Assembly: GCF_900199205.1 (NCBI RefSeq)
Contig: NZ_OBMJ01000001.1
Span: forward strand, 6,131,001 to 6,195,000
DNA length: 64,000 bases
Direction: 5' to 3'
From: Streptomyces sp. 1331.2
GTDB taxonomy: Bacteria > Actinomycetota > Actinomycetes > Streptomycetales > Streptomycetaceae
Shown here: in pieces, positions 11,091 through 19,037 of the stretch
How the letters are laid out: each line of letters begins with the position of its first letter
Numbering within the stretch: position 1 is the first letter of the stretch
The notes under the pieces: generated by a model
Databases searched by the model: none
Seen by the model: the letters and a program-made list of their open reading frames with translations, nothing else
What the model was told of the DNA's origin: nothing
Program-made: the position numbers and the translations under genes

Positions 11091-11900
11091 GTGCCGGAAG
11101 GCCACATCATCCACCGCCTCGCCGCCGAGAACCGGAAGGCCTTCGGCGGCCGCCCCGTCCGGGCCTCCAGCCCGCAGGGCCGGTTCGCCGACGAGGCCAA
11201 GGTGATCGACGGGCAGCTGCTCACCGGCGCCGAGGCCACCGGCAAGCACCTCTTCCTCGGCTTCGAGGAGGGCGCCTGGGTGCACGTCCACCTCGGGCTC
11301 TACGGCGGCTTCACCTTCGGCGCCGGCCCCGCACCCGAGCCGGTCGGCCTGGTCCGGCTGCGGCTGGAGAACGAGGACGGCTACGCCGACCTGCGCGGCC
11401 CCAACACCTGCGCCCTCGTCACCGACGCCGAGAAGGCCGCCGTCGCCGACCGCCTCGGCCCGGACCCGCTGCGCGCCGACGCCGACCCGGAAGCCGCCTG
11501 GCGCCGGATATCCGGCAGCCGGACCACCGTCGCCGCGCTGCTGATGGACCAGAAGGTGCTGGCCGGGGTCGGCAACGTCTACCGGGCCGAGGTGCTGTTC
11601 CGCCACGGCATCGCCCCGCACCGGGCCGGGCGCGACCTCACCCGCCGAGAATGGGACGTGATCTGGGCCGACCTGGCCGCCCTGATGCGCGAGGGCGTCA
11701 CGGCCGGCCGCATCGACACCGTCCGCCCCGAGCACACCCCCGAGGCGATGGGCCGCCCGCCCCGCGTGGACGACCACGGCGGCGAGGTCTACGTCTACCG
11801 CCGCGCGGCCATGCCCTGCCTGGTCTGCGGCACGGACGTGCGCACGGAGGAGCACGCCGCGCGCAACCTCTTCTGGTGCCCGACCTGCCAGGCGGCCTGA
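11091..11900 (+). CDS. Fpg/Nei-family DNA glycosylase/AP lyase
   Basis: Base-excision repair of oxidised bases. 269 residues. After the initiator comes PEGHIIHRLA, so the catalytic Pro and Glu are at positions 2-3 as in Nei-type enzymes. The middle has the H2TH region (LLMDQKVLAGVGNVYRAEVLFRHGIAPHR) and the C-terminus a zinc finger, CLVCGTDV...FWCPTCQAA (CxxC-CxxC) with an Arg nearby. Starts with GTG. The PEGH start fits the actinobacterial Nei subgroup better than MutM (PELPE). Confidence 0.88.
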   Translation: MPEGHIIHRLAAENRKAFGGRPVRASSPQGRFADEAKVIDGQLLTGAEATGKHLFLGFEEGAWVHVHLGLYGGFTFGAGPAPEPVGLVRLRLENEDGYADLRGPNTCALVTDAEKAAVADRLGPDPLRADADPEAAWRRISGSRTTVAALLMDQKVLAGVGNVYRAEVLFRHGIAPHRAGRDLTRREWDVIWADLAALMREGVTAGRIDTVRPEHTPEAMGRPPRVDDHGGEVYVYRRAAMPCLVCGTDVRTEEHAARNLFWCPTCQAA

Positions 11901-11969
11901 GGCGGGCTCAGGTCCGGCACGGCCGGTAGCCCGTAGGCTGGGCCCGGGCCGGCCGGAGGGAGCGTACGG

Positions 11970-13961
11970 GTGGACGACTACGAGGTGTCCAACGAGGTGT
12001 CGGGCACGGTGTACGGGAACGTGATCCAGGGCGGGAGCATCACGGTCCAGCAGCAGCCCAGGGTGCCGATCCCGCACCAGGTGCGGCCGCCGCGCGAGAG
12101 CTTCGTCAATCGTGAACCCGAACTCGCTGCACTGGTGGGCGCCTTGGAGCGGGCCGCGGCGGGCCGGCCCGGGATCGTGGTGTTCACCGGGCTCGGCGGG
12201 GTCGGGAAGACGGAGCTGATCGCCAGGTTCGCCCGGGACTACCGGTCGCGGTTCCCGGACGGAGACCTCTACGCCGACTTCCAGGCCTACCGGCACCAGG
12301 GCGGAGTGGACCTCTCCGAGATCGTGGCGGGCTTCCTGCGGGCCCTCGGGACGGAGGCTCCGCCGGTCGAGGCGGAGCGGTTCACGAAGTTCCGTACGGT
12401 CACCGCCGAGCGTCGGTGCCTGTTCTTCCTGGACAACGTCGAGCACGCCGCGGAGGTCCGGGCCCTGCTCCCCTCCAGCGGCCTGGTGGTGGTCGCGAGC
12501 CGCCGACGGCTGCCCGCGCTGCGGACGGACGGCGCCGAGGTGCGACAGCTCGGGCCGCTGAGCCTGACGGCGGGCTCCGACCTGGTGCGGGCATGGCTGG
12601 GCGCCGAACGGGGTACCGACCGCGAGTTGGCGGAGCTGGTCGAGATGTGCGGCGGGCTGCCCCTGGCGCTGAACGCGATCGGGAGCCGGCTGCTGGACCG
12701 CGATCGGCTGGCAGTCGGCCGGGTGGTGGCCGAACTGCACGACCGGGAGGGGAAGTCGGTCATCCTGGACAGCGAAGAGGGGAACCTCCGTCCGACCTAC
12801 GACCTGGTCTACGAGCGGCTTCCGCCGGAGGGCCGGGCCCTCTACCACCTGATCGGGGTCCACCCGGGCCCCTTCGTGTCGGCCGAACTCGCCCGTGCGG
12901 TGGGCGTGGAGCGGGCCGTGGCGGCGCTGGACGAGCTGCGCGCCGTGCACCTGCTGGACGATGTGGTGGACGACGATCCGGAGGAGCGGTTCCGGGCGCA
13001 CGACGTCGTGCGGTTGCACGCCCACGACCGGGCGCGCGAACTCCCCGACCGGGCCCGGCTCCTGGCCCGCGTGGTGGCGTACTTCCGGGGGCGGGCGTCG
13101 CTGGCCGACCGCGCGATGGGGACGCGGGTGCGGCTGCAGGAGCCGAGCGGTGAGGACCTGCCGGGCTTCGCCTCGTACCCGGAGGCGCTGGAGTGGCTGC
13201 AGGCGGAGCGGGCCAATCTGCGCGCCGTGGTGGAGGCGGCGGCCGAGGAGCAGTGGCACGGCGAGGTGTGGCGGCTCTGCGAGTCGCTCTGGCCGCTCTA
13301 CCACAACCGCAAGCACTACCAGGACCTGATCGCCACCCATCGGCTCGGGGTCGAGTCGGCCCAGTGGGACAACCAGCCGAATGCGGTGGTCCGGTTGCGC
13401 AACCAGCTCGCCCGTGCCCACTACGAGCGCAAGGAGTACGGGCTCGCCGCCGAGCAGTTGGCGCGGGCCACCGAGTTGGTTCCGCTGGTGACCAACCGGA
13501 TCGTCGTGGGGGTGCTGTACGAGACGGACGGCCTGCTCTGCCTGGCGGACGGGCGGACCGGCCAGGCGGTGGAGCGGTTCACGCTGGCCCTGGAGGAGAA
13601 CCGGGGCGACGACCACGGCGAGATCGTGCAGCGCTACCACCTCGCCCAGGCGCTGACCGCCGACGGGCGTCCGGAGCAGGCGCTGCTCGTCCTGGCCGAG
13701 GCGGCTGCGCGGGCCGAGGCCACGGAGGACCACGACATGGTGATGAAGCTGCCGCTGGTGCGGGCCCGCGCGCACCGGGCGCTCGGGCGGCTCGATCTCG
13801 CGGTCGAGGACGCCGGTGCCTGCGTCCGGAAGGCCGAGGAGCTGAAGCAGTACGCCAAGGAGGGCCAGGCGCACACCCTGCTGGTCGCCCTCGCCGAGGA
13901 GCTGGGCGACGAGGACTTGGCGGAGCGCAGTCGTGCGCGACTGCGGGAGCTGGGGCTCTAG
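11970..13961 (+). CDS. NLR-like NB-ARC/TPR protein with N-terminal amyloid-type motif
   Basis: 663 residues. Residues 8-27 contain GTVYGNVIQGGSITVQ, a short Gly/Asn/Gln/hydrophobic motif like the bacterial amyloid signalling sequences described at the ends of NLR-type proteins. An NB-ARC STAND ATPase module follows: Walker A GLGGVGKTEL (about residue 73), Walker B CLFFLDNVE (about 150), VVVASRRR and the GLPLAL-type CGGLPLALNAIG (about 228). From about residue 370 to the end are helical TPR-like repeats (LARAHYERKEYGLAAEQL, RYHLAQALTADGRPEQALL). The family switches on ligand binding and oligomerisation; the ligand and effector are not visible. The GTG at 11970 has GGAGGGA upstream. The TAG stop lies inside the CTAG target of the adjacent IS. 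Confidence 0.82.
   Translation: MDDYEVSNEVSGTVYGNVIQGGSITVQQQPRVPIPHQVRPPRESFVNREPELAALVGALERAAAGRPGIVVFTGLGGVGKTELIARFARDYRSRFPDGDLYADFQAYRHQGGVDLSEIVAGFLRALGTEAPPVEAERFTKFRTVTAERRCLFFLDNVEHAAEVRALLPSSGLVVVASRRRLPALRTDGAEVRQLGPLSLTAGSDLVRAWLGAERGTDRELAELVEMCGGLPLALNAIGSRLLDRDRLAVGRVVAELHDREGKSVILDSEEGNLRPTYDLVYERLPPEGRALYHLIGVHPGPFVSAELARAVGVERAVAALDELRAVHLLDDVVDDDPEERFRAHDVVRLHAHDRARELPDRARLLARVVAYFRGRASLADRAMGTRVRLQEPSGEDLPGFASYPEALEWLQAERANLRAVVEAAAEEQWHGEVWRLCESLWPLYHNRKHYQDLIATHRLGVESAQWDNQPNAVVRLRNQLARAHYERKEYGLAAEQLARATELVPLVTNRIVVGVLYETDGLLCLADGRTGQAVERFTLALEENRGDDHGEIVQRYHLAQALTADGRPEQALLVLAEAAARAEATEDHDMVMKLPLVRARAHRALGRLDLAVEDAGACVRKAEELKQYAKEGQAHTLLVALAEELGDEDLAERSRARLRELGL
13958..13961. 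repeat. left target-site duplication CTAG of the IS
   Basis: CTAG directly precedes the left inverted repeat and is repeated after the right one. It includes the TAG stop of the NLR gene. Confidence 0.85.
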
Positions 13962-15403
13962 TAGGGCTTGGTCAGGTCTGTTTTCGTGTGGGTATGTCGC
14001 GGTGGCAGGTGGGGCAGGCGCCGGCCCAGGTCGCCAGAAGGATCTGGAGCTCGCGGACGACTTGGTAGAGGCTCAGGCCGGCCCCGCGTCTTTTGGGGCG
14101 GTGGCCAGTCTGCGCAGGGTGCAGAACGCGTGGGCGAGAGAGACGAGCGTGACGTGGTGATGCCAGCCGGTGAACGTGCGGCCCTCGAAGTGGGCCAGGC
14201 CGAGGGCCTGTTTCATCTCCCGGTAGTCGTGCTCGATCCGCCAGCGGAGCTTGGCCATTCGCACCAGAGTGGTCAGCGGGGTGTCGGCGGGCAGGTTCGA
14301 GAGCCAGAACTGGACCGGCTCGGCTTCCTTGGCGGGCCATTCGGCCAGCAGCCAGCACTCGGCCAGCTCCACGCCCTCGGTGGCGTCGCGGATCTCGCGT
14401 CCGGCCGGGCGGATCCGCAGCGCCACGAAGCGCGAATACATCCGCTTGAAGCCGCTCTTCGCCTTGCCTGGGCGCGACCCCTCCCGCCACGACACCGGCC
14501 TGGCCGCTTTCGGCCCGGCAGCGATGGCCAGGTCCTTCACACTGCGGGCCTTGTCCGGGTACTTCGCCACCGGCGGCCGGCCGGTGCCGCTGTAGGCGGG
14601 CGTGACGGGCCGGGCTTCGGCAGGGTGCGCGGTCGGCGTGGTGGAGATCCCCAGCACGTAGTGCAGGCCGCGTTGCTGGAGGCCGAGGCGGAAGGCCGCG
14701 GCGTCGCCGTATCCGGCGTCGGCGATGGCGAGCGGGACGTGGACACCCCAGCACCGGGTCTCGTCGATCATGTCCAGGGCCAGCTGCCACTTCTCCACGT
14801 GGCCCAGGCCTGCGGGGATGCCGCACCGGTCTCGCCGGGCGACCTTGTCCGGGTCGGCCTTCGTCGATTCGGGGTCCCAGGACGCGGGGAGGAACAGCCG
14901 CCAGTTGACCGGCGCCGAGGCGTGGTCACGGGCCAAGTGGAGCGAGACGCCCACTTGGCAGTTGGTGACCTTGCCCGCGGTTCCGGTGTACTGCCGCGAC
15001 ACACACGCCGACGCGTCGCCGTCCTTGAGGAACCCCGTGTCGTCGATGATCAGCGCGGTCGGATCGATGGCGTCCTGCATCCTCCAGGACAAACGGGCCC
15101 GGACATGTGCCGGATCCCAGGGGCTTGTCGTGACGAAGTGCGCGAGAGCCTGCCGGTTTCCGTCCTCCCCGAGCCGCGCGGCCATCGGCTCCACCGACTT
15201 CCGCTTGCCGTCCAGGAGCAGCCCACGCACGTACGCCTGCCCCCAACGCCGCTGGTCAGCGCGCGTGAACGCTTCGAACAACCCCGCCGTGAACGCCTCC
15301 AGGTCCTCCCGGACCTCGGCCATCTCCCCAGGTGTCACACACCAACAACGCGCCACCTACTCCCCAGGACACGCCACCACGGCACCGACCTGACCAAGCC
15401 CTA
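13962..15403. mobile_element. IS701-family insertion sequence, 1442 bp, apparently intact
   Basis: The ends are 17-bp perfect inverted repeats (TAGGGCTTGGTCAGGTC at 13962-13978, its complement at 15387-15403), flanked by a 4-bp CTAG direct repeat as expected for IS701-type elements. One transposase gene on the minus strand fills the element and its frame is intact. Perfect ends and duplication suggest a recent insertion. It sits between the 3' ends of two convergent genes. Confidence 0.9.
14073..15338 (-). CDS. IS701-family DDE transposase
   Basis: About 421 residues. The DDE core is visible: first Asp in LIIDDTGFLKDGD, second Asp in LAIADAGYGDAAAF, and Glu in RIEHDYREMKQALGLAHFEGR. Near the N-terminus is RRWGQAYVRGLLLDGKRKS, also typical of this family. 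The GTG at 15338 (VTPGEMAEVRED) is chosen to match usual family N-termini; a GTG at 15356 and an ATG at 15323 are alternatives. The frame is complete, so the element may be active. Confidence 0.9.
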   Translation of the reverse strand: MTPGEMAEVREDLEAFTAGLFEAFTRADQRRWGQAYVRGLLLDGKRKSVEPMAARLGEDGNRQALAHFVTTSPWDPAHVRARLSWRMQDAIDPTALIIDDTGFLKDGDASACVSRQYTGTAGKVTNCQVGVSLHLARDHASAPVNWRLFLPASWDPESTKADPDKVARRDRCGIPAGLGHVEKWQLALDMIDETRCWGVHVPLAIADAGYGDAAAFRLGLQQRGLHYVLGISTTPTAHPAEARPVTPAYSGTGRPPVAKYPDKARSVKDLAIAAGPKAARPVSWREGSRPGKAKSGFKRMYSRFVALRIRPAGREIRDATEGVELAECWLLAEWPAKEAEPVQFWLSNLPADTPLTTLVRMAKLRWRIEHDYREMKQALGLAHFEGRTFTGWHHHVTLVSLAHAFCTLRRLATAPKDAGPA

Positions 15404-15407
15404 CTAG
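15404..15407. repeat. right target-site duplication CTAG of the IS
   Basis: The second copy of the CTAG duplication. On the minus strand it provides the TAG stop of the gene at 15404-17080. Confidence 0.85.
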
Positions 15408-17080
15408 GGCCCGGTGGTGAAGGAGACCCGGGTGCGGTGCTCGCCGGTGCGGATGGTGAGGCCGTGCTCGGGGAGGCCGGCCGGGTCGCCGCCGTCGGCG
15501 AGCCAGCAGGCCACGGCGGAGCCGAGCAGCAGCGGGTCGAGGCGGGGTTCGGGGCTGCTCCAGTCGCGTTCGGCGCAGGCCTCCAGCAGCAGGCCGGTGT
15601 GCAGCCGGAGCAGGTGGCGGGCCGGGCCGAGGGCGGCCACCGCGACGGCGAGGCCGGGGAGTTCGGCGGCGGCGTCGGCGAGCCAGCGGGTGGCGGGGCG
15701 TTCGGCGTGGACCTCGGTGCGGGCCAGGACCTCGGCGGTGTAGCGCAGTTCGTCGCCGGGGTGGTCGTCGCTGAGCGCGTGGAAGCCGCGCGGGGTGTGG
15801 TCACGGGGGTCGAAGGGGTAGCGGCGCAGGGTGACTTCGGTGCCCTCGCTCTCGCCCTCGACGTCGTACGCCGTGGGAGCGTCGGTGGTGTCGGGGCGCG
15901 GGACGGGCTTGGGGTAGGGCGGCAGGAGCGGTGCGTGCTCGGGTTCGTCCAGGTGCTCCAGGAAGGAGTAGAGCAGCGGGCGCAGCAGTTCGGCGGAGTG
16001 GCCGCGCCGGCTCAGTGAGCGGTCGGTGACGGTGCGCAGTGCGGCCGGGTCCTGCTTCTGCAGGGCCAGTTCGATCTGGGCGGCGAGGTCGCCGTCGGGG
16101 TCGAGCGGGGGTGCGGCCTGGCCGAAGGCGTAGCTGGGGGAGCCCGGGTCGAGTTCCGCGGCGCCGGTGGCGGCGAGCAGGGTGGGCCGTTCCAGGGCGG
16201 CGCCGTAGACGGAGACCGAGCCGTGGTCGCCGATCAGGCAGTCGGCGGCGACCAGGGCGGCCTGCCAGCCCTGGTGGGGCGGGATCAGGCGCAGACCCAT
16301 CCGGCAGGCGGTGTCGAGCAGGGCCTCGGGGTCGTGCCGGCTCCAGATGTTGGGGTGCAGGACGACGGCCACCGTGTACTCGTCGGCGGGCAGTCGGCGG
16401 ACCAGGTGCCGGGGCAGATCGGGGTGCCGGCCGAATAACGAGTGCTCGCTCCAGGTGGAGTCGACGACGACGAGGCGGCGGCCGTCGACGGCGCCGAGTG
16501 CGGCGCGGTAGGCGTCGCGGGAGCGCAGGCTGGCGAGCATCCGGTCGAAGCACGGGTCGCCGACCACTCGGGCGACGTCCAGTGCCTCGGGGCAGGAGGT
16601 CCGGAGGCGGTCCAGCTGTTCGGGGTGGGACAGGCCGAGGACGTCGACGAACACCCGCCCGTGGTGGGTGAGTTCGTGCCGGGAGAGGCCGGCGGAGCTG
16701 ACCGTGTCGCGGGTGGACTCGGTCACCAGGCGGTTGTAGCCGGCGCCGTGCGGGAGGACGACGAGGCCGGCGTCCAGGCGGTGCATGGAGGAGTGGACGG
16801 CGCAGGCGACGGCGAGGTCGAAGCGGCGCCGGACGGCGTCCTCCCAGTCCAGCACGGTGAAGCCGGGCAGGGCGTGCAGGTAGTCGTCCAGGGCGCGGTC
16901 GGCGAAGACGGAGCCGGGGTTGACGGTGAAGTACCGTTCGACGCCGTCCGGGTCGAGCAGGGCGAGGACGTCCAGGACCCGGGTGGCCGAGGTGAGGGTG
17001 CGGGCGACCGCCAGCACGCGGGCCTTGACCGGTCGGGTGTTCCACCGGTCGGCGGGCCAGACGTGGGGGTGGGACGGCAC
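15404..17080 (-). CDS. CDP-glycerol glycerophosphotransferase / GT-B-like protein, function unknown
   Basis: 558 residues. The centre resembles the C-terminal lobe of teichoic-acid glycerophosphotransferases: VVVDSTWSEHSLFG, VVLHPNIWSRHD, and ADCLIGDHGSVSVYGAALERPTLL, where the His/Asp-Ser-x-Ser cluster is expected in a nucleotide-sugar site. The N-terminal part (VKARVLAVARTLTSATRVLDVL, LVVLPHGAGYNRL) fits a GT-B first domain. The last ~130 residues are not recognised. No membrane segments or signal peptide. GTG start at 17080 without a strong ribosome-binding site. An ArsR gene lies 54 bp upstream on the same strand. Real gene with high confidence; the catalytic role is inferred. Confidence 0.6.
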   Translation of the reverse strand: MPSHPHVWPADRWNTRPVKARVLAVARTLTSATRVLDVLALLDPDGVERYFTVNPGSVFADRALDDYLHALPGFTVLDWEDAVRRRFDLAVACAVHSSMHRLDAGLVVLPHGAGYNRLVTESTRDTVSSAGLSRHELTHHGRVFVDVLGLSHPEQLDRLRTSCPEALDVARVVGDPCFDRMLASLRSRDAYRAALGAVDGRRLVVVDSTWSEHSLFGRHPDLPRHLVRRLPADEYTVAVVLHPNIWSRHDPEALLDTACRMGLRLIPPHQGWQAALVAADCLIGDHGSVSVYGAALERPTLLAATGAAELDPGSPSYAFGQAAPPLDPDGDLAAQIELALQKQDPAALRTVTDRSLSRRGHSAELLRPLLYSFLEHLDEPEHAPLLPPYPKPVPRPDTTDAPTAYDVEGESEGTEVTLRRYPFDPRDHTPRGFHALSDDHPGDELRYTAEVLARTEVHAERPATRWLADAAAELPGLAVAVAALGPARHLLRLHTGLLLEACAERDWSSPEPRLDPLLLGSAVACWLADGGDPAGLPEHGLTIRTGEHRTRVSFTTGP

Positions 17081-17134
17081 GCCATGATCGTACTCATCCG
17101 GGCTGCCGCCCGGGTGCTGTTCCCCGAGTGTCGG

Positions 17135-17524
17135 TCAGCCGGCGGCTGCGGTGGGCTCGTGGTGTTCGGCGGCGGCGCACTCGTCGAGGAGGGGGCGCAT
17201 GCTCTCGTCCACGAGCCGGTAGCGCACCACGCGTCCGTCCTTGTCGCCGGTGACCACGCCGGCCGTGCGGAGCAGGCGCAGGGCCTGGGAGACGGCGGGG
17301 TCGCGCATGCCGGTGGCGACGGCGAGGTCGCTGACGGCGAGCGGGCCGGCGCGGTGCAGGGCGAGCAGCAGGGCGAGCCGCCCGGGGTCGGCGAGCAGGG
17401 AGAACCGCTCGGACCAGGACCGGACGTGCGCGGTGTCGCCGATGGCGGCGATGGCCTCGCAGACCCGGTGTCCGTCGATGGTGCGGTGGCCCGCGCGGTC
17501 GGCCGGTACGAGATGCATGCGCAC
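17135..17524 (-). CDS. ArsR/SmtB-family winged-helix regulator
   Basis: 129 residues. The winged helix is visible in FSLLADPGRLALLLALHRAGPLAVSDLAVATGMRDPAVSQALRLLRTAGVVTGDKDGRVVRYRLVD, typical of metal-sensing ArsR/SmtB repressors. His residues at both ends (MHLV, HRTIDGH, and EHHEP near the C-terminus) could bind a metal. Start is GTG 17524 or ATG 17518. It is transcribed away from the cobalt/nickel transporter and towards the glycosyltransferase-like gene, so nickel or cobalt sensing is a plausible inference. Confidence 0.85.
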   Translation of the reverse strand: MRMHLVPADRAGHRTIDGHRVCEAIAAIGDTAHVRSWSERFSLLADPGRLALLLALHRAGPLAVSDLAVATGMRDPAVSQALRLLRTAGVVTGDKDGRVVRYRLVDESMRPLLDECAAAEHHEPTAAAG

Positions 17525-17555
17525 ATTCTTGCAGGCGAGGGCCTGTGATCCTGGA

Positions 17556-17569
17556 CACCTGCGCAGGTG
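17556..17569. promoter_or_regulatory. 14-bp perfect palindrome upstream of the ArsR gene
   Basis: CACCTGCGCAGGTG is fully self-complementary and lies 32 bp upstream of the ArsR start, ahead of the riboswitch. Candidate ArsR operator controlling one or both divergent transcripts; assigned by position only. Confidence 0.4.
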
Positions 17570-17602
17570 CGCAGCCTTGCATGGGTCGGGGCGCGACCCC
17601 TA

Positions 17603-17805
17603 CGGTGTTCCCCGCCGTGGTGCTCGGGAAGACCGGTGACGGACCCTCAGGGGTCCGGATTCCGGAGCGGCCCTCGCCACTGTGATCGGGTCATTCCTTC
17701 GTCCGCGACGGAATGCCGTTCGGGTCCATGACGCCACTGGGTGCCTCGCGCGCCTGGGAAGGCGGGCCCGGACGTCCCGTAAGCCAGGAGACCGGCCACG
17801 GCGCT
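17603..17805 (+). ncRNA. cobalamin (B12) riboswitch
   Basis: The 5' UTR of the transporter has the order of conserved B12-element blocks: GGTGCTCGGGAAGACCGGTGA, then GCCACTGTGATC, CCACTGGGTGCC, TGGGAAGGCGG, and the B12 box AAGCCAGGAGACCGGCC at 17781-17797. Adenosylcobalamin binding normally shuts down the downstream gene. Exact ends are approximate. Its presence argues that the transporter imports cobalt for cobalamin synthesis. Confidence 0.92.
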
Positions 17806-17846
17806 TCACGAAGTCTTTCCACGAGGTGTTGGAGCGTGATCCTGAG

Positions 17847-18962
17847 ATGACCCTGCCCGAAACCATTGCCGACGGGGCGAAGACGGCCCCGTCCGTGCTG
17901 CCGACGTTCAGATGGAGGCGCGAGGACACCGTCCGTACGGCCGGGCTGATGGGGGTGATCCTGGCCATGCACGTGGTGGCCTTCGGGACGCTCATCTTCC
18001 TGGTCGCACCCGAGCGGTACGCGGTCGGTACCCAGGTCTTCGGGGTGGGCCTGGGTATCACCGCGTACACGCTCGGGATGCGGCACGCCTTCGACGCCGA
18101 CCACATCGCGGTGATCGACAACACCACCCGCAAGCTGATGGCGGACGGCAAGCGGCCGGTCTCGGTGGGTTTCTGGTTCGCGCTCGGGCACTCCTCGATG
18201 GTGGTCATCATGGCCGCCCTGGTCGCGGGCGGTGCGCAGCTGGCGAACACGCTGATGGACGACGAGTCGGCCACCCACAAGTGGCTCGGCGTGATCGGGA
18301 CCACCACCTCCGGCGTGTTCCTCTACCTGATCGGCGCGCTCAACCTGGCGGCGCTGCTCGGCATCCTCAAGGTGTTCCGGTCGATGCGGGCGGGGCAGTT
18401 CGACGAGGCGGAGCTGGAGGCGCACCTGGACTCGCGCGGCTTCATGGCCCGGGTGCTGAACCGGGCGACCCGCTCGATCACCCGGCCCGGGCAGATGTTC
18501 CCGGTCGGCATGGTGCTGGGTCTGGGCTTCGACACCGCGACCGAGGTCACCCTGATGGTGATGGCCGGCTCGGGGGCGGCCGCCGGGCTGCCCTGGTACG
18601 CCATCGTCTGCCTGCCGCTGCTGTTCGCGGCCGGGATGAGCCTGTTCGACACGCTGGACGGGACCTTCATGAACTTCGCGTACCAGTGGGCGTTCTCCAA
18701 CCCGGTGCGGAAGGTGTACTACAACCTGACCATCACTGGGCTGTCGATCGCGGTGGCCTTCATCATCGGCACCATCGAGCTGGTCGGGGTGCTGCACGAG
18801 AAGCTCGACCTGACCGACCCGGTGACCGGCTGGATCGCGGACATCTCGCTGGACAACGTCGGCTACGCGATCGCCGGGCTGTTCGTGGTGGTCTGGGCGT
18901 TGGCGATCGGGTACTGGAAGCTGGCCCGGGTCGAGAAGCGCTGGACCCCCCAGGGGGAGTGA
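17847..18962 (+). CDS. NiCoT-family (HoxN/NixA-type) cobalt/nickel permease
   Basis: 371-residue multi-pass membrane protein. The NiCoT metal signature HxxxxDH is in RHAFDADHIAVIDNTTRKLM (about residue 78), and the second motif FALGHSSMVV and the third LGFDTATEV/GMSLFDTLDG are present, giving about eight membrane segments. It imports Ni2+ or Co2+; the B12 riboswitch upstream favours cobalt. The ATG at 17847 follows the riboswitch; longer in-frame reading would translate the riboswitch itself and is rejected. Confidence 0.92.
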   Translation: MTLPETIADGAKTAPSVLPTFRWRREDTVRTAGLMGVILAMHVVAFGTLIFLVAPERYAVGTQVFGVGLGITAYTLGMRHAFDADHIAVIDNTTRKLMADGKRPVSVGFWFALGHSSMVVIMAALVAGGAQLANTLMDDESATHKWLGVIGTTTSGVFLYLIGALNLAALLGILKVFRSMRAGQFDEAELEAHLDSRGFMARVLNRATRSITRPGQMFPVGMVLGLGFDTATEVTLMVMAGSGAAAGLPWYAIVCLPLLFAAGMSLFDTLDGTFMNFAYQWAFSNPVRKVYYNLTITGLSIAVAFIIGTIELVGVLHEKLDLTDPVTGWIADISLDNVGYAIAGLFVVVWALAIGYWKLARVEKRWTPQGE

Positions 18963-19007
18963 GCCGGGAGGGCATGAGCGGGGCTCATGGGGTGGGGGCA
19001 TGAGGTT

Positions 19008-19033
19008 CGCTCATGGGGGCGCCCCCATGAGCG
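19008..19033. terminator. 26-bp perfect palindrome between convergent genes
   Basis: A perfect 26-bp palindrome (core CATGGGGGC/GCCCCCATG) sits between the ends of the NiCoT gene and the EamA gene and serves both strands. Similar CATGAG...CTCATG arms occur immediately upstream, so several alternative hairpins are possible. Confidence 0.65.
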
Positions 19034-19037
19034 TTGC

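Noticed and set aside
13968-15407. 479-residue plus-strand open frame across the IS
   Set aside because: Antisense to the DDE transposase, whose catalytic motifs are clear; no motif of its own.
16442-17548. 368-residue plus-strand frame over the ArsR and glycosyltransferase-like genes
   Set aside because: Gly/Val/Asp-rich antisense shadow; the minus-strand genes have clear motifs.
17682-17846. N-terminal extension of the cobalt transporter from 17682
   Set aside because: It would translate the cobalamin riboswitch; the ATG at 17847 gives a normal family N-terminus.
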